NCBI RefSeq assembly: GCF_020523925.1
Contig: NZ_JAJAPW010000003.1
Span: 124,001-188,000 of the forward strand
DNA: 64,000 bases
Direction: 5' to 3'
Source: Neotamlana laminarinivorans
GTDB lineage: Bacteria; Bacteroidota; Bacteroidia; Flavobacteriales; Flavobacteriaceae
Positions 55,812 to 64,000 of the stretch are shown one piece after another. The position numbers and the translations under genes are program-made. The notes beneath the pieces are model-generated. The model ran no database searches, was not told where the DNA came from, and saw only the letters and a program-made list of their open reading frames with translations. How positions within the stretch are numbered: the stretch's first letter is position 1; each line of letters starts with the position of its first letter.

Positions 55812-55899
55812 TTTTTGGTATGTTTAAATTAAACCGAAAGTTAAGTTATAAAAAAACTACTACCAACATAAAGGTGTTATTTAATTCTTAAAACAATAT

Positions 55900-56487
55900 T
55901 TATTGAATTATACCAGCGCAACTCACTCTAGCTCCGGCATCACCAGATGGTTGAGATGTTAAGTCATCTTTTCCAGCATGTACTATTAGGCCTTTACCTA
56001 TAATATTTTTAGTGCTGTCGTTGCAGTCAAGACACCATTCTGAAGTAGAAAACTCAATTTCTGCATGGCCCGATTCGTCTGCCGTAAAATTACCAATATC
56101 TCCTTTGTGGTAACCAGTTTCTGCGCCCCAAGCACCATGAGGTTGGCTGGTTGGGTTCCAATGTCCACCTGCAGATTTTCCATCTGCAGAAGAACAATCT
56201 GCCGTTTCATGAATATGTATAGCATGAACTCCAGGCTCTAAACCATTAATAGAGGCAACCATGTTAACAACATCATTATTTTCGGTAAAAACTACTTTTC
56301 CGCCTACATTGCTTTCACTTTTCGCGTTTAAAGCAATTGTAACAGATTTAGCATTGTTGGTTTTTTCTTCAACGGTTTTACTAACTTCATGGTTTGGCAA
56401 CTTTTCTTCTTGTTGTTTCGTGTTATTTTTACATGCTGTAAATGTTGCAATTGTACTTACAATAAGTAATAAATTTAAATTTTTCAT
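55900..56487 (-). CDS. sodC: Cu/Zn superoxide dismutase, lipoprotein
   Basis: SodC converts superoxide to hydrogen peroxide and oxygen in the envelope. The start is set at the ATG ending at 56487; an upstream in-frame start at 56544 would precede the signal with an unlikely extension. The signal ends TFTAC (lipobox Cys near residue 19). Metal ligands are visible: GVHAIHIHE and GGHWNPTSQPHG for copper/zinc, HKGDIGNFTADESGHAE, and GLIVHAGKDDL, with the end GARVSCAGI supplying the disulphide Cys. Other side of the pair is the divergent VWA gene. Confidence 0.92.
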   Translation of the reverse strand: MKNLNLLLIVSTIATFTACKNNTKQQEEKLPNHEVSKTVEEKTNNAKSVTIALNAKSESNVGGKVVFTENNDVVNMVASINGLEPGVHAIHIHETADCSSADGKSAGGHWNPTSQPHGAWGAETGYHKGDIGNFTADESGHAEIEFSTSEWCLDCNDSTKNIIGKGLIVHAGKDDLTSQPSGDAGARVSCAGIIQ

Positions 56488-56622
56488 AGTAAAGTGTTGT
56501 TTTGTTGTTCCACTTAATTTAAATGAATATTGATGTAATAGCAAATTTAAATTACGCTATAACAAAATTTTAATATTTTAAAGCAAGCGTTATATCTAGC
56601 AAATTCGTAATTTTATACAGCT

Positions 56623-57750
56623 ATGAAAAAACAAAATATGAAAAGAAAAGGATTTGTATTTAAAAAGTATGAAGCTCCTAATCAATCGCCCTTTGAAAAA
56701 CTTTTCGAGATTTTTAAAGAGTTGATTACCCATACCTCTGGAGATTTTGATGAGGCTATTAATTGGTTAAGAGAACTTGATAAAGAATACAAGCTAACTA
56801 CCGCAGAGTACACCATTGATGATTTTATTGAAGACCTCAAAAAGAAAGGCTATTTAAGAGAAGAAATAAAACCTGATGGAAAAAATGGTTTAGCCATTAC
56901 TGCAAAAACCGAACGTGCCATAAGGCAACAGGCTTTAGACCAAATTTTTGGAAAAATAAAACGAAGTGGACAGGGTAATCACAAAAGCAAAAGCCCAGGA
57001 ATTGGCGATGAGCACACAGGAGACTTTAGGAACTATCAATTTGGAGATGGTTTAGATCGGGTTTCCATGACCGAAAGTTTAAAAAACGCCCAAATTAATA
57101 ACGGTATTGGCGATTTTAATTTAACCGAAGATGATTTGGTTGTAGAGGATACTTTACATAAATCGCAAATGAGCACGGTTTTAATGATTGATATTAGCCA
57201 TAGCATGATTTTGTATGGTGAAGATAGAATTACTCCTGCCAAAAAAGTAGCCATGGCATTGGCAGAATTAATAACTACGCGCTACCCCAAGGACACTTTA
57301 GATATATTGGTTTTTGGTAACGATGCTTGGCAAATAGAAATTAAAGATTTACCATATTTAAACGTTGGTCCATACCACACAAACACTGTGGCAGGTTTGC
57401 AATTAGCTCTAGATTTGCTTAGGAGAAAGCGTAATACTAATAAGCAAATTTTTATGATTACCGATGGCAAGCCAAGTTGTTTAAAATTAAAAAATGGCGA
57501 GTATTTTAAAGATAGCGTTGGCTTAAACCCAAACATTATCAATAAATGTTATATGATGGCGCAACAAGCCAGAAAATTACACATACCAATAACTACGTTT
57601 ATGATTGCAAAAGATAGCTATTTAATGCAATTTGTTCGAGAATTTACATATGCCAACCAAGGAAAAGCTTTTTATACAGGGTTAAAAGGTTTAGGTGAAA
57701 TGATTTTTGAAGATTACGAAACAAACAGAAAAAAAAGAATTAGAGGATAA
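56623..57750 (+). CDS. VWA-domain protein of a MoxR/VWA pair
   Basis: The 375-residue protein has an N-terminal helical part (about residues 1-130) and a von Willebrand A domain whose MIDAS metal site is seen as DISHS (residues 190-194), with TDGKPSCL further on. It resembles the VWA partners of MoxR ATPases and of magnesium chelatase. The AAA+ gene follows on the same strand after 82 bases. Such pairs usually act as chaperones that load metal ions or remodel proteins, but the client is unknown here. The order VWA first, ATPase second is noteworthy. Confidence 0.82.
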   Translation: MKKQNMKRKGFVFKKYEAPNQSPFEKLFEIFKELITHTSGDFDEAINWLRELDKEYKLTTAEYTIDDFIEDLKKKGYLREEIKPDGKNGLAITAKTERAIRQQALDQIFGKIKRSGQGNHKSKSPGIGDEHTGDFRNYQFGDGLDRVSMTESLKNAQINNGIGDFNLTEDDLVVEDTLHKSQMSTVLMIDISHSMILYGEDRITPAKKVAMALAELITTRYPKDTLDILVFGNDAWQIEIKDLPYLNVGPYHTNTVAGLQLALDLLRRKRNTNKQIFMITDGKPSCLKLKNGEYFKDSVGLNPNIINKCYMMAQQARKLHIPITTFMIAKDSYLMQFVREFTYANQGKAFYTGLKGLGEMIFEDYETNRKKRIRG

Positions 57751-57785
57751 TTAGTTCTCTATATTGTTAAAAAAGAAAATTTACA

Positions 57786-57812
57786 GTCACATCGGGCGCA
57801 GTTGAGATGTTT
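57786..57812 (+). repeat. Dispersed repeat, degenerate copy 3
   Basis: GTCACATCGGGCGCAGTTGAGATG at the start of this stretch resembles the GTCATGCTGAGCGCAGTCGAAGCAT copy at 4060-4084. The ends CACATC and GAGATG are also roughly inverted. It lies in the gap between the VWA and ATPase genes. Confidence 0.6.
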
Positions 57813-57832
57813 CTAAAAACTAAAAATATATA

Positions 57833-59299
57833 ATGAAATTTACAGAAATAACCACATTAGGCGAATTAAAAGCATCAGGATATAAATCAAAATCTATTAA
57901 AGATGAACTTCGCGACAATTTAATTGAAAAAATAAAAAATAAAGAAACCACTTTTACAGGTGTTCATGGTTACGAAAATACAGTAATTCCAGAATTAGAA
58001 CGTGCTATTTTATCAAGGCATAACATTAATTTATTGGGCTTACGTGGGCAAGCAAAAACACGCCTTGCACGATTAATGCTTAATTTGTTAGATGAATATA
58101 TTCCGGTTGTTGAAGGCTCTGAAATTAACGATGATCCATTACAGCCTATATCAAGATTCGCAAATGAATTAATTAAGGAAAAAGGCGATAATACACCAAT
58201 TACTTGGTTGCACAGAAGCGAGCGTTTTGCCGAAAAATTAGCCACACCCGATGTAACGGTCGCAGATATTATTGGTGATGTAGATCCAATAAAGGCTGCA
58301 AATTTAAAATTAAGCTATGCAGACGATAGAGTTATTCATTATGGTATGATTCCTCGTGCCAACCGATGCATTTTCGTGATTAATGAGTTGCCCGATTTAC
58401 AAGCTAGAATTCAAGTAGCTTTGTTTAATATTTTACAAGAAGGTGATGTGCAAATTCGAGGTTTTAAACTTAGGTTGCCACTAGATATGCAGTTTGTTTT
58501 TACAGCAAACCCCGAAGATTATACCAACCGTGGAAGCATTGTTACGCCTTTAAAAGATAGAATAGGTTCTCAAATACTTACGCATTACCCAGTAAATATT
58601 GAAACGGCAAGAAAAATTACAGAACAAGAAGCAAAAGTTGTAGAGTCTCAAAATTCTACCGTTGTCGTTCCAGATTTGGCAAGAGATTTATTGGAGCAAA
58701 TTGTTTTTGAAGCTAGAGAAAGTGAATATATTGATGCGAAAAGCGGGGTAAGTGCACGTTTAAGTATTACTGCTCTTGAAAATTTACTAAGTACAGCAGA
58801 ACGCAGAGCATTGGTAAATGGTGAAGATAAAACTATGCTAAGAGTATCAGATTTTATAGGAATTATTCCAGCCATTACTGGTAAAGTAGAATTAGTTTAC
58901 GAGGGCGAACAAGAAGGCGCTGCTGTAGTAGCTTATAATTTAATAGGTGAAGCTATAAAAAGTTTGTTTGTAGAATATTTTCCTAAAATTGAAAAACTTA
59001 AAAAAGCAACCGAAGAAAGCCCTTACGATGATATCGTATCTTGGTTTTTTAATTTACAAGATGGTTTCGAGCTTTTAGATGATTTACGTGATAAAGAATA
59101 CCAAAATCTTTTAAAAGATATTGCACCATTAAACGATTTATTAGCTAAACATCAGCCCAATATCCAAGAACAAGATCAGTTTTTTGTAAAAGAATTTGTG
59201 CTTTGGGCTTTAGTAGAATTTAAGTTGTTAAGTAAGCACAGACTTACACAAGGTGTGCAGTTCACCGATCCATACGGAAGTTTTATCAAGGATATTTAA
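57833..59299 (+). CDS. MoxR/ChlI-type AAA+ ATPase
   Basis: The 488-residue ATPase has Walker A GLRGQAKT (about residues 68-75), Walker B CIFVINELPDL near residue 180, and PLKDRIGSQILTHYP as the sensor and arginine-finger region. The N-terminal domain and the C-terminal lid (NLQDGFELLDDLRDKEY) fit MoxR or ChlI relatives. With the upstream VWA gene it forms a two-component remodelling machine. Co-substrates and target are not inferable. The sequence is followed closely by a structured spacer and the GH8 gene. Confidence 0.85.
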   Translation: MKFTEITTLGELKASGYKSKSIKDELRDNLIEKIKNKETTFTGVHGYENTVIPELERAILSRHNINLLGLRGQAKTRLARLMLNLLDEYIPVVEGSEINDDPLQPISRFANELIKEKGDNTPITWLHRSERFAEKLATPDVTVADIIGDVDPIKAANLKLSYADDRVIHYGMIPRANRCIFVINELPDLQARIQVALFNILQEGDVQIRGFKLRLPLDMQFVFTANPEDYTNRGSIVTPLKDRIGSQILTHYPVNIETARKITEQEAKVVESQNSTVVVPDLARDLLEQIVFEARESEYIDAKSGVSARLSITALENLLSTAERRALVNGEDKTMLRVSDFIGIIPAITGKVELVYEGEQEGAAVVAYNLIGEAIKSLFVEYFPKIEKLKKATEESPYDDIVSWFFNLQDGFELLDDLRDKEYQNLLKDIAPLNDLLAKHQPNIQEQDQFFVKEFVLWALVEFKLLSKHRLTQGVQFTDPYGSFIKDI

Positions 59300-59316
59300 G
59301 AAATAAAAATCTATAA

Positions 59317-59354
59317 GGGGTGTTTTATGCGTAAAACATGTTATAAAATGCCCC
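59317..59354 (+). promoter_or_regulatory. Structured leader abutting the GH8 start codon
   Basis: GGGGTGTTTTAT (59317-59328) pairs with ATAAAATGCCCC (59343-59354) over 12 bases with two wobble pairs. A competing perfect hairpin GTTTTA-TGCG-TAAAAC lies at 59322-59337. The large stem ends three bases before the GH8 ATG and has no U-run, so it could block ribosome access rather than terminate transcription. Confidence 0.55.
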
Positions 59355-59357
59355 ATC

Positions 59358-60746
59358 ATGAAAAAACACTACTTTCTTTATTTTTTTGTACTTACCAGCT
59401 TATTTGCAAATACTCAAGTTGAAGATATACAATTTTCTAATTCAACTTATACATACGGTACAAAACCCAATAATATTTTAGAAAACGATATTTACAATGC
59501 CTACACGTCTTGGAGAAATAATTTTGTAGCTGCATGTAATAATAACAGATACCGAATAAAGTTCGATACAGAAACACAAACGGTTTCAGAGGGTGTAGCT
59601 TATGGTATGTTACTATCTGCTTTTGCAAATGATAAAGAACTATTTGATGGTTTATGGTTGTATTATTCCGATTTTACGAACGCTAACGGTGTAATGAATT
59701 GGAAAATAGAAGAATGTACTTCAGTAATTGGTGAAAATGGCGCAACAGATGCCGAGTTAGATGCTGCTTACGCTTTAATTGTTGCTCATAATAAATGGGG
59801 GAGTTCAGGAGAAATTAATTACGAGAATGACGCCTTAGAATTAATAGAAATAATTAAAAATCACGAAGTAGAGGAAAACACATATGTATTAAAACCAGGA
59901 GATGCTTGGGGAGGTTCAAGTAATACAAACCCGTCTTATTTTGCGCCAAGTTATTTTCGAGCTTTTGGTATTTTTTCAAACGATACAGTTTTTTGGAACG
60001 AAGTAGCTAATAAAAGTTATAGTATTTTAAACGCAAATTTAACAGTAAATAATGCTTACTATAATTTAGTGTCAGATTGGTGTCAAGCGGATGGTAGTTA
60101 TTCAAACGAGGTAGACTGGGCAACAAATGCAGGACAAACTTACAATTACGATGCAGCTAGAACGCCTTGGCGAATTGCTTTAGACTATCTGTGGTTTGGC
60201 ACAGAAGAAGCATTAAGTTATACTAGTTTATGTAACAGTTTTGTAAATGAGAAAGGTGGTTTTTTAAATATTTATCCAGGATATACACAAAGTGGGGTAG
60301 CATTAAATACATCTTATAAAGACCCAACCTTTACAGGGGCATATGCAGCAGCAGCAATGTCTTCATCTAATCAAAGTTTTATAAATAGTGGTTATACCGA
60401 ATTAAAAAATCAAATTACTACAGCTTATTTTGGTGCAACGTTACGAGTTATTTACATGTTTGCATTATCTGGTAATATGTATAGTGTTGTTAATAATAAT
60501 GCATTAAGTGTTAGCAATATTAAAGAACTGGATATAAAAGTATATCCTAACCCGACTTCAAATTTTGTAAACATTAAATTTAAAAACGTTAATAATAGAG
60601 TCATTAAGTTATATTCTATTAGAGGGGAGCAGGTCTTGTATAAAGAAAGTAATGCACAAAACGAAACTATAGATATAGCAAAGTTGCCTAATGGTGTTTA
60701 TTTTTTAAGTATAGATAATACTATGCTTAAAGTTGTAAAAAAGTAG
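59358..60746 (+). CDS. GH8-family glycoside hydrolase with type IX sorting domain
   Basis: GH8 enzymes cleave beta-1,4 links in xylan, cellulose, chitosan or related glycans. The 462-residue protein has a signal peptide (to about residue 20), the catalytic-acid block VSEGVAYGMLLSAF (Glu near residue 78), GATDAELDAAYALIVAH (near 130) and NYDAARTPWRIALDYLWF (near 264) with the probable general base. A C-terminal sorting domain follows (DIKVYPNPTSNFVNIKF and LPNGVYFLSIDN), predicting surface export by the type IX system. Substrate cannot be chosen from the sequence. A stem-loop immediately precedes the start codon. Confidence 0.88.
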   Translation: MKKHYFLYFFVLTSLFANTQVEDIQFSNSTYTYGTKPNNILENDIYNAYTSWRNNFVAACNNNRYRIKFDTETQTVSEGVAYGMLLSAFANDKELFDGLWLYYSDFTNANGVMNWKIEECTSVIGENGATDAELDAAYALIVAHNKWGSSGEINYENDALELIEIIKNHEVEENTYVLKPGDAWGGSSNTNPSYFAPSYFRAFGIFSNDTVFWNEVANKSYSILNANLTVNNAYYNLVSDWCQADGSYSNEVDWATNAGQTYNYDAARTPWRIALDYLWFGTEEALSYTSLCNSFVNEKGGFLNIYPGYTQSGVALNTSYKDPTFTGAYAAAAMSSSNQSFINSGYTELKNQITTAYFGATLRVIYMFALSGNMYSVVNNNALSVSNIKELDIKVYPNPTSNFVNIKFKNVNNRVIKLYSIRGEQVLYKESNAQNETIDIAKLPNGVYFLSIDNTMLKVVKK

Positions 60747-60953
60747 TGTAAATTGTTAAAATTGTATTAACAATAGTTAGATTACAAAATGTTTAACAAA
60801 TAAAGAAATTAATTTGTAAAATCGTATTCTTTTACTCTCAATTTGCCACATTGTAAATTGAAATTAGAATAGCTGCTCTTTTCTTGCTTTTTAGTCATTT
60901 TTGACTTAAATTATGGGAAAATCTTACCAAAATTTGTAAAAAAGCAAAAAAAT

Positions 60954-63050
60954 ATGAGCAAAACCGAAGATGGTAATCAGGCCATCATTAAACTTCTGTC
61001 CTTCGATATCGATAATACATTAATCGATTTTCATACTCATAAAAGTAACTTTGGAAAAGCATGGAAAAAGCACAAACCCGAGAACGTAGTTTTAACCTAT
61101 AATACCGGACGTTTAATTGACGATGTTTTAGGTTTAATAGAAAGTCGCACACTTCCAGAACCCGATTATATTATTGGTGGTGTTGGTACAATAATTTACG
61201 ATTTCAATAAAAAATGTATCGTAAAAGAATTTAACGACGTTCTTGATGACGGATGGGATTTAGATGCTGTTGAAAATATTGTTAAAAGTATTAATCATCC
61301 AATAAGTGAGCAACCTTCAAAATTTCAGCATGCTTATAAGCGAAGCTACTTTTTTCATGATGCCACAGACGATTTAATTGAAAGCATAGAGAAAGAATTT
61401 GCAAAAGCAAACATGTTTGTAAATGTAGTGTATTCTGCAAATCAATTTCTAGATATACTTCCAAAATGGGCTAATAAAGGTAATGCTTTACAATGGTTGC
61501 TTAATAAGTTAGATATTAAGTCTGAAAACGCATTGGTAGCTGGAGACAGCGGAAACGATTCTGCAATGTTCGATATGGACGATGTTAAAGGTATTGTAGT
61601 AGCAAACGCACACGAAGAGCTATACAAATACACCAAACACATGCAAATATATCACGCCGAAAATATTCATGGCGATGGTATTATAGAAGGTTTAATTTAT
61701 TATAATATTTTGCCAAAAGAGGCAAAAATTACTGGTAGTATAGACCACACAGAGGATTATATTATAAAACAAGAATTAAGTAATATAGCAGAAGAAGATG
61801 AAGACGAAAAATTAGCTTTAATACGTGAGGGCTACGATAAAGCAGTAATTGCCTTAAAAAAGAATATTACACCCTTAGGTTTTTCGGCTTGTTCTATAAA
61901 AGATAACGTATCTAAAGGTACAGACGAAAATTATTATAGTGTATGGGCGCGAGATGGCGCTATAACGGTTATCGGCTCTTTACCTCTTATTCACGACGAA
62001 GAAATTCATGCATGCCAACGAAAAACGCTAGAAACTCTATTCGAACATATATCAAGAAACGGTCAAATTCCATCAAACGTTCGTATTAAAGATAATGTTC
62101 CAGATTATTCTGGAGTAGGAGGAATATGTTCCATAGATAGTGGTATTTGGGTAGTTATAGCCTTTTACGAGTATGTAAATGTTACAAAAGACATTAAATT
62201 TTTAAGAAAATATATAAATGATATAAAAGAAACCATGCGATGGTTAGGTGCACACGATAGTAATAACGATGCACTATTAGAAATTCCTGAAGCTGGAGAC
62301 TGGACAGATTTATTTGGTGGAAGCTATAATATTTTATATGATGAAATTTTGTGGTACCGCTCCAATGTATGTTTTGGACGTATGTTAGAAATGCTAGGAG
62401 AATACGAAGAAGCTGGAGAATACATTCGTTGGTCTCAAGTTATTAAAAAAGAAATCTTACAAAACTTCTGGCCATCAACACAGCAGAAACTATTTCAATC
62501 GGTTTCTTTTGCCGAACGTCAATTCACACTAGGAGATACATCATATTTAATAGCACAAACAACACCATTCGATTTTAGCTGGCGTTGCGATGTTTTTGGA
62601 AATGTATTAGCCTTTTTACACGGAACTATAGATTCTGAAAAAGCACACGAAACCTTTAAATTTATGCTAGGTGTTGGGGTTAACGATCCGTTTCCAGTAT
62701 CAAATGTGTATCCAGTAGTAACACCCGGCGATCCAGACTGGAGGCCATACTATACTGTAAACCTTTTAAATTTACCAAACCACTACCATAACGGAGGTAT
62801 TTGGCCTTTTGTAGGTGGTTTTTGGGTAAAGTTTATAAACAAATTAGGTTTAAAAGATGTGGCAATTTCCGAGCTTCATAAACTAGCTTTAATAAATAAA
62901 GAAGGTTTAACAGAAGAGTGGGAGTTTACTGAATGGGCGCATGGTATTACAGGAAAAGCTATGGGTAAAGCCTATCAAGCGTGGTCGGCAGCACAGTATA
63001 TTTCTGCTTGTCACGATCTAAAAATTATAAACAGAAAAACTAAAATTTAA
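60954..63050 (+). CDS. Fusion: HAD sucrose-phosphatase-like and GH100-like domains
   Basis: The 698-residue protein joins two catalytic modules. Residues 1 to about 255 are a HAD hydrolase with SFDIDNTLID (Asp18, Asp20), TYNTGR, a catalytic Lys in NKGNAL and GDSGNDSAMF, the pattern of sucrose-6-phosphate phosphatase. From about residue 290 comes an (alpha/alpha)6-type domain with VWARDGAI, SIDSGIWVVIAFYEY, EAGDWTDLFGG and HNGGIWPFVGGFW, most like neutral/alkaline invertases (GH100) and glycogen-debranching-type enzymes. No signal peptide is present, so it is cytoplasmic. A sucrose-phosphate-synthase-like gene starts four bases after its stop. Confidence 0.75.
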   Translation: MSKTEDGNQAIIKLLSFDIDNTLIDFHTHKSNFGKAWKKHKPENVVLTYNTGRLIDDVLGLIESRTLPEPDYIIGGVGTIIYDFNKKCIVKEFNDVLDDGWDLDAVENIVKSINHPISEQPSKFQHAYKRSYFFHDATDDLIESIEKEFAKANMFVNVVYSANQFLDILPKWANKGNALQWLLNKLDIKSENALVAGDSGNDSAMFDMDDVKGIVVANAHEELYKYTKHMQIYHAENIHGDGIIEGLIYYNILPKEAKITGSIDHTEDYIIKQELSNIAEEDEDEKLALIREGYDKAVIALKKNITPLGFSACSIKDNVSKGTDENYYSVWARDGAITVIGSLPLIHDEEIHACQRKTLETLFEHISRNGQIPSNVRIKDNVPDYSGVGGICSIDSGIWVVIAFYEYVNVTKDIKFLRKYINDIKETMRWLGAHDSNNDALLEIPEAGDWTDLFGGSYNILYDEILWYRSNVCFGRMLEMLGEYEEAGEYIRWSQVIKKEILQNFWPSTQQKLFQSVSFAERQFTLGDTSYLIAQTTPFDFSWRCDVFGNVLAFLHGTIDSEKAHETFKFMLGVGVNDPFPVSNVYPVVTPGDPDWRPYYTVNLLNLPNHYHNGGIWPFVGGFWVKFINKLGLKDVAISELHKLALINKEGLTEEWEFTEWAHGITGKAMGKAYQAWSAAQYISACHDLKIINRKTKI

Positions 63051-63054
63051 AACT

Positions 63055-64000
63055 ATGAAATCAATATTAATGATATCCTTACACGGATATGTAGGAGCAA
63101 ATGCCGAATTAGGTAAACCAGATACAGGAGGACAAGTAGTTTACGTTTTAGAACTCGCTGAACGATTTAGTCGTTTAGGCAAAAAAGTAGATTTAGTTAC
63201 GCGTCAATTTGAAGATCAACCAGAATATGATCATGTAGACGAAAATTATAGTGTATGGCGTATACCTTTTGGCGGTAAAAAGTTTATTCGTAAGGAAGAT
63301 ATGCACGATCACCTAAAAAAGTTTGTAACCAATTGCCTTGCAGCTATAAAAAAAGAACGTAAACGTTACGATGTTGTGTACTCGCACTACTGGGATGCTG
63401 GTTGGGCAGGACAGAAAATAGCAGAAGAACTTGGTATATCGCACGTTCATACTCCGCACTCTCTAGGTTGGTGGAAACAGCATACTATGGGTAGCGATAT
63501 GGACGAAAAAGAAATGGAAGAAAAATACCGTTTTAAAGAACGTATTCGTAAGGAGTATTTTGTGTATCAAATGTGCAATTATGTTATTGCAACTACATTA
63601 CCTCAGGTAGATTTGTTAACACAACAATATGATGTTTTGCCACGTAATTGCGGAATGATTCCTCCAGGAATAGACGAAAATCGTTTCTTTCCAGTACCAA
63701 CCAAAGAAAACGATAAAATTAGAGCCAAATACGATATACACCCTACCGATATTTTAGCGTTAGGCAGAATGGCTCATAACAAAGGTTACGATTTACTAAT
63801 TAAATCTTTACCAACAGTTTTCGAGCTTTGTCCGGAAGCACGCTTGGTAGCAGCCATTGGTGGCGATAGCTCAAAACAAGACGATAAAGGTGTTGAGGGA
63901 TTAAAAAAAATTGCAGGAGAATTAGGCGTTTTAGATAAAATTACTTGGAAAAGTTATGTAGCAGACGAAGATTTAGCAAACGTTTACCGAGCAGCAAATA
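63055..64000 (+). CDS. Sucrose-phosphate-synthase-like GT4 glycosyltransferase, partial
   Basis: The gene runs off the right edge with 315 codons visible. ISLHGYVGANAELGKPDTGGQVVYVLELAERFSRLG is the donor-site start of sucrose synthase and sucrose-phosphate synthase type enzymes, and HTPHSLGWWKQ, CNYVIATTLPQVD and PPGIDENRFFP are further family blocks. Such enzymes make sucrose-6-phosphate from UDP-glucose and fructose-6-phosphate, though relatives make other glycosides. It is four bases downstream of the phosphatase/GH100-like fusion, so the two are surely one operon. Sugar identity is inferred, not shown. Confidence 0.82.
   Translation, partial: MKSILMISLHGYVGANAELGKPDTGGQVVYVLELAERFSRLGKKVDLVTRQFEDQPEYDHVDENYSVWRIPFGGKKFIRKEDMHDHLKKFVTNCLAAIKKERKRYDVVYSHYWDAGWAGQKIAEELGISHVHTPHSLGWWKQHTMGSDMDEKEMEEKYRFKERIRKEYFVYQMCNYVIATTLPQVDLLTQQYDVLPRNCGMIPPGIDENRFFPVPTKENDKIRAKYDIHPTDILALGRMAHNKGYDLLIKSLPTVFELCPEARLVAAIGGDSSKQDDKGVEGLKKIAGELGVLDKITWKSYVADEDLANVYRAAN

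Noticed and set aside
59317-59354. GH8 leader stem considered as a terminator of the MoxR gene
   Set aside because: No U-run follows the stem, and it abuts the GH8 start, so a translational role is likelier, though read-through control is not excluded.

Overview
The window looks like a chromosomal segment from a marine-type member of the Flavobacteriaceae (Bacteroidota). DNA is AT-rich. Promoter-like TAnnTTTG (-7) boxes precede many genes and Shine-Dalgarno motifs are weak or absent. There are several TonB-dependent receptors, an ECF sigma/FecR pair, C-terminal type IX secretion sorting domains, DUF1501/DUF1800 partners, a single-chain SecDF and many small secreted or lipo-proteins. I see no rRNA, tRNA, CRISPR array, insertion sequence or prophage. 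Genus assignment is not possible from reading alone.

Layout. 1-2.4 kb: DUF1501 (cut by the window edge) and DUF1800. 2.7-5 kb: ffh and folD. 5-10.7 kb: a GH71/99-like lipoprotein and a leftward run of rluF, alpha/beta hydrolase, cupin, lipoprotein and a HerA-like ATPase. 10.8-15.4 kb: queE, a DUF547 protein, a DUF2911 protein, a BNR-repeat T9SS protein and an aspartate dehydrogenase-like gene. 15.6-20.8 kb: the leftward operon gatC-gatA-gatB/aspS, in which GatB and aspartyl-tRNA synthetase are one 1114-residue protein. 21.3-23.2 kb: gyrB. 23.3-30.7 kb: envelope proteins and an ECF sigma-FecR-TonB receptor set. 30.8-36.7 kb: DUF6588 protein, mdh, a small protein and secDF. 36.9-39.4 kb: a second sigma factor with an overlapping membrane protein and an outer-membrane protein. 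39.5-50.6 kb: TonB receptors, two AraC regulators, an MFS transporter, a LETM1-related protein, a VOC/HxlR divergent pair and an APH-fold kinase. 50.7-51.7 kb: a decayed patch with a start-less small lipoprotein ORF and a frameshifted small gene. 51.8-59.3 kb: a VPS10/BNR protein, YceI, Cu/Zn SOD and a VWA-MoxR pair. 59.4-64 kb: a secreted GH8 enzyme, then a sucrose-phosphatase-like/GH100-like fusion followed by a sucrose-phosphate-synthase-like glycosyltransferase (cut by the window edge).

The most interesting system is the gatCAB/aspS operon. Its mRNA leader encodes a 15-residue peptide with nine Asn codons. The peptide is followed by mutually exclusive antiterminator and terminator hairpins, which is the layout of a ribosome-mediated attenuator reading Asn-tRNA charging. 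The proteins it controls (GatC, GatA, and GatB fused to AspRS) are those of the tRNA-dependent asparagine pathway. The linker joining GatB to AspRS carries a sequence that also occurs as an intergenic repeat elsewhere in the window, so the fusion seems to have captured a dispersed repeat in frame.

Other points of interest are a gene with a perfect A_AAA_AAC slip site at its frame break, a structured leader abutting the GH8 start codon, a terminator-like hairpin in the gyrB leader, and a small protein before secDF that resembles the SecD P1 subdomain in pattern. All functional calls come from motif recognition by eye; no database search was run.
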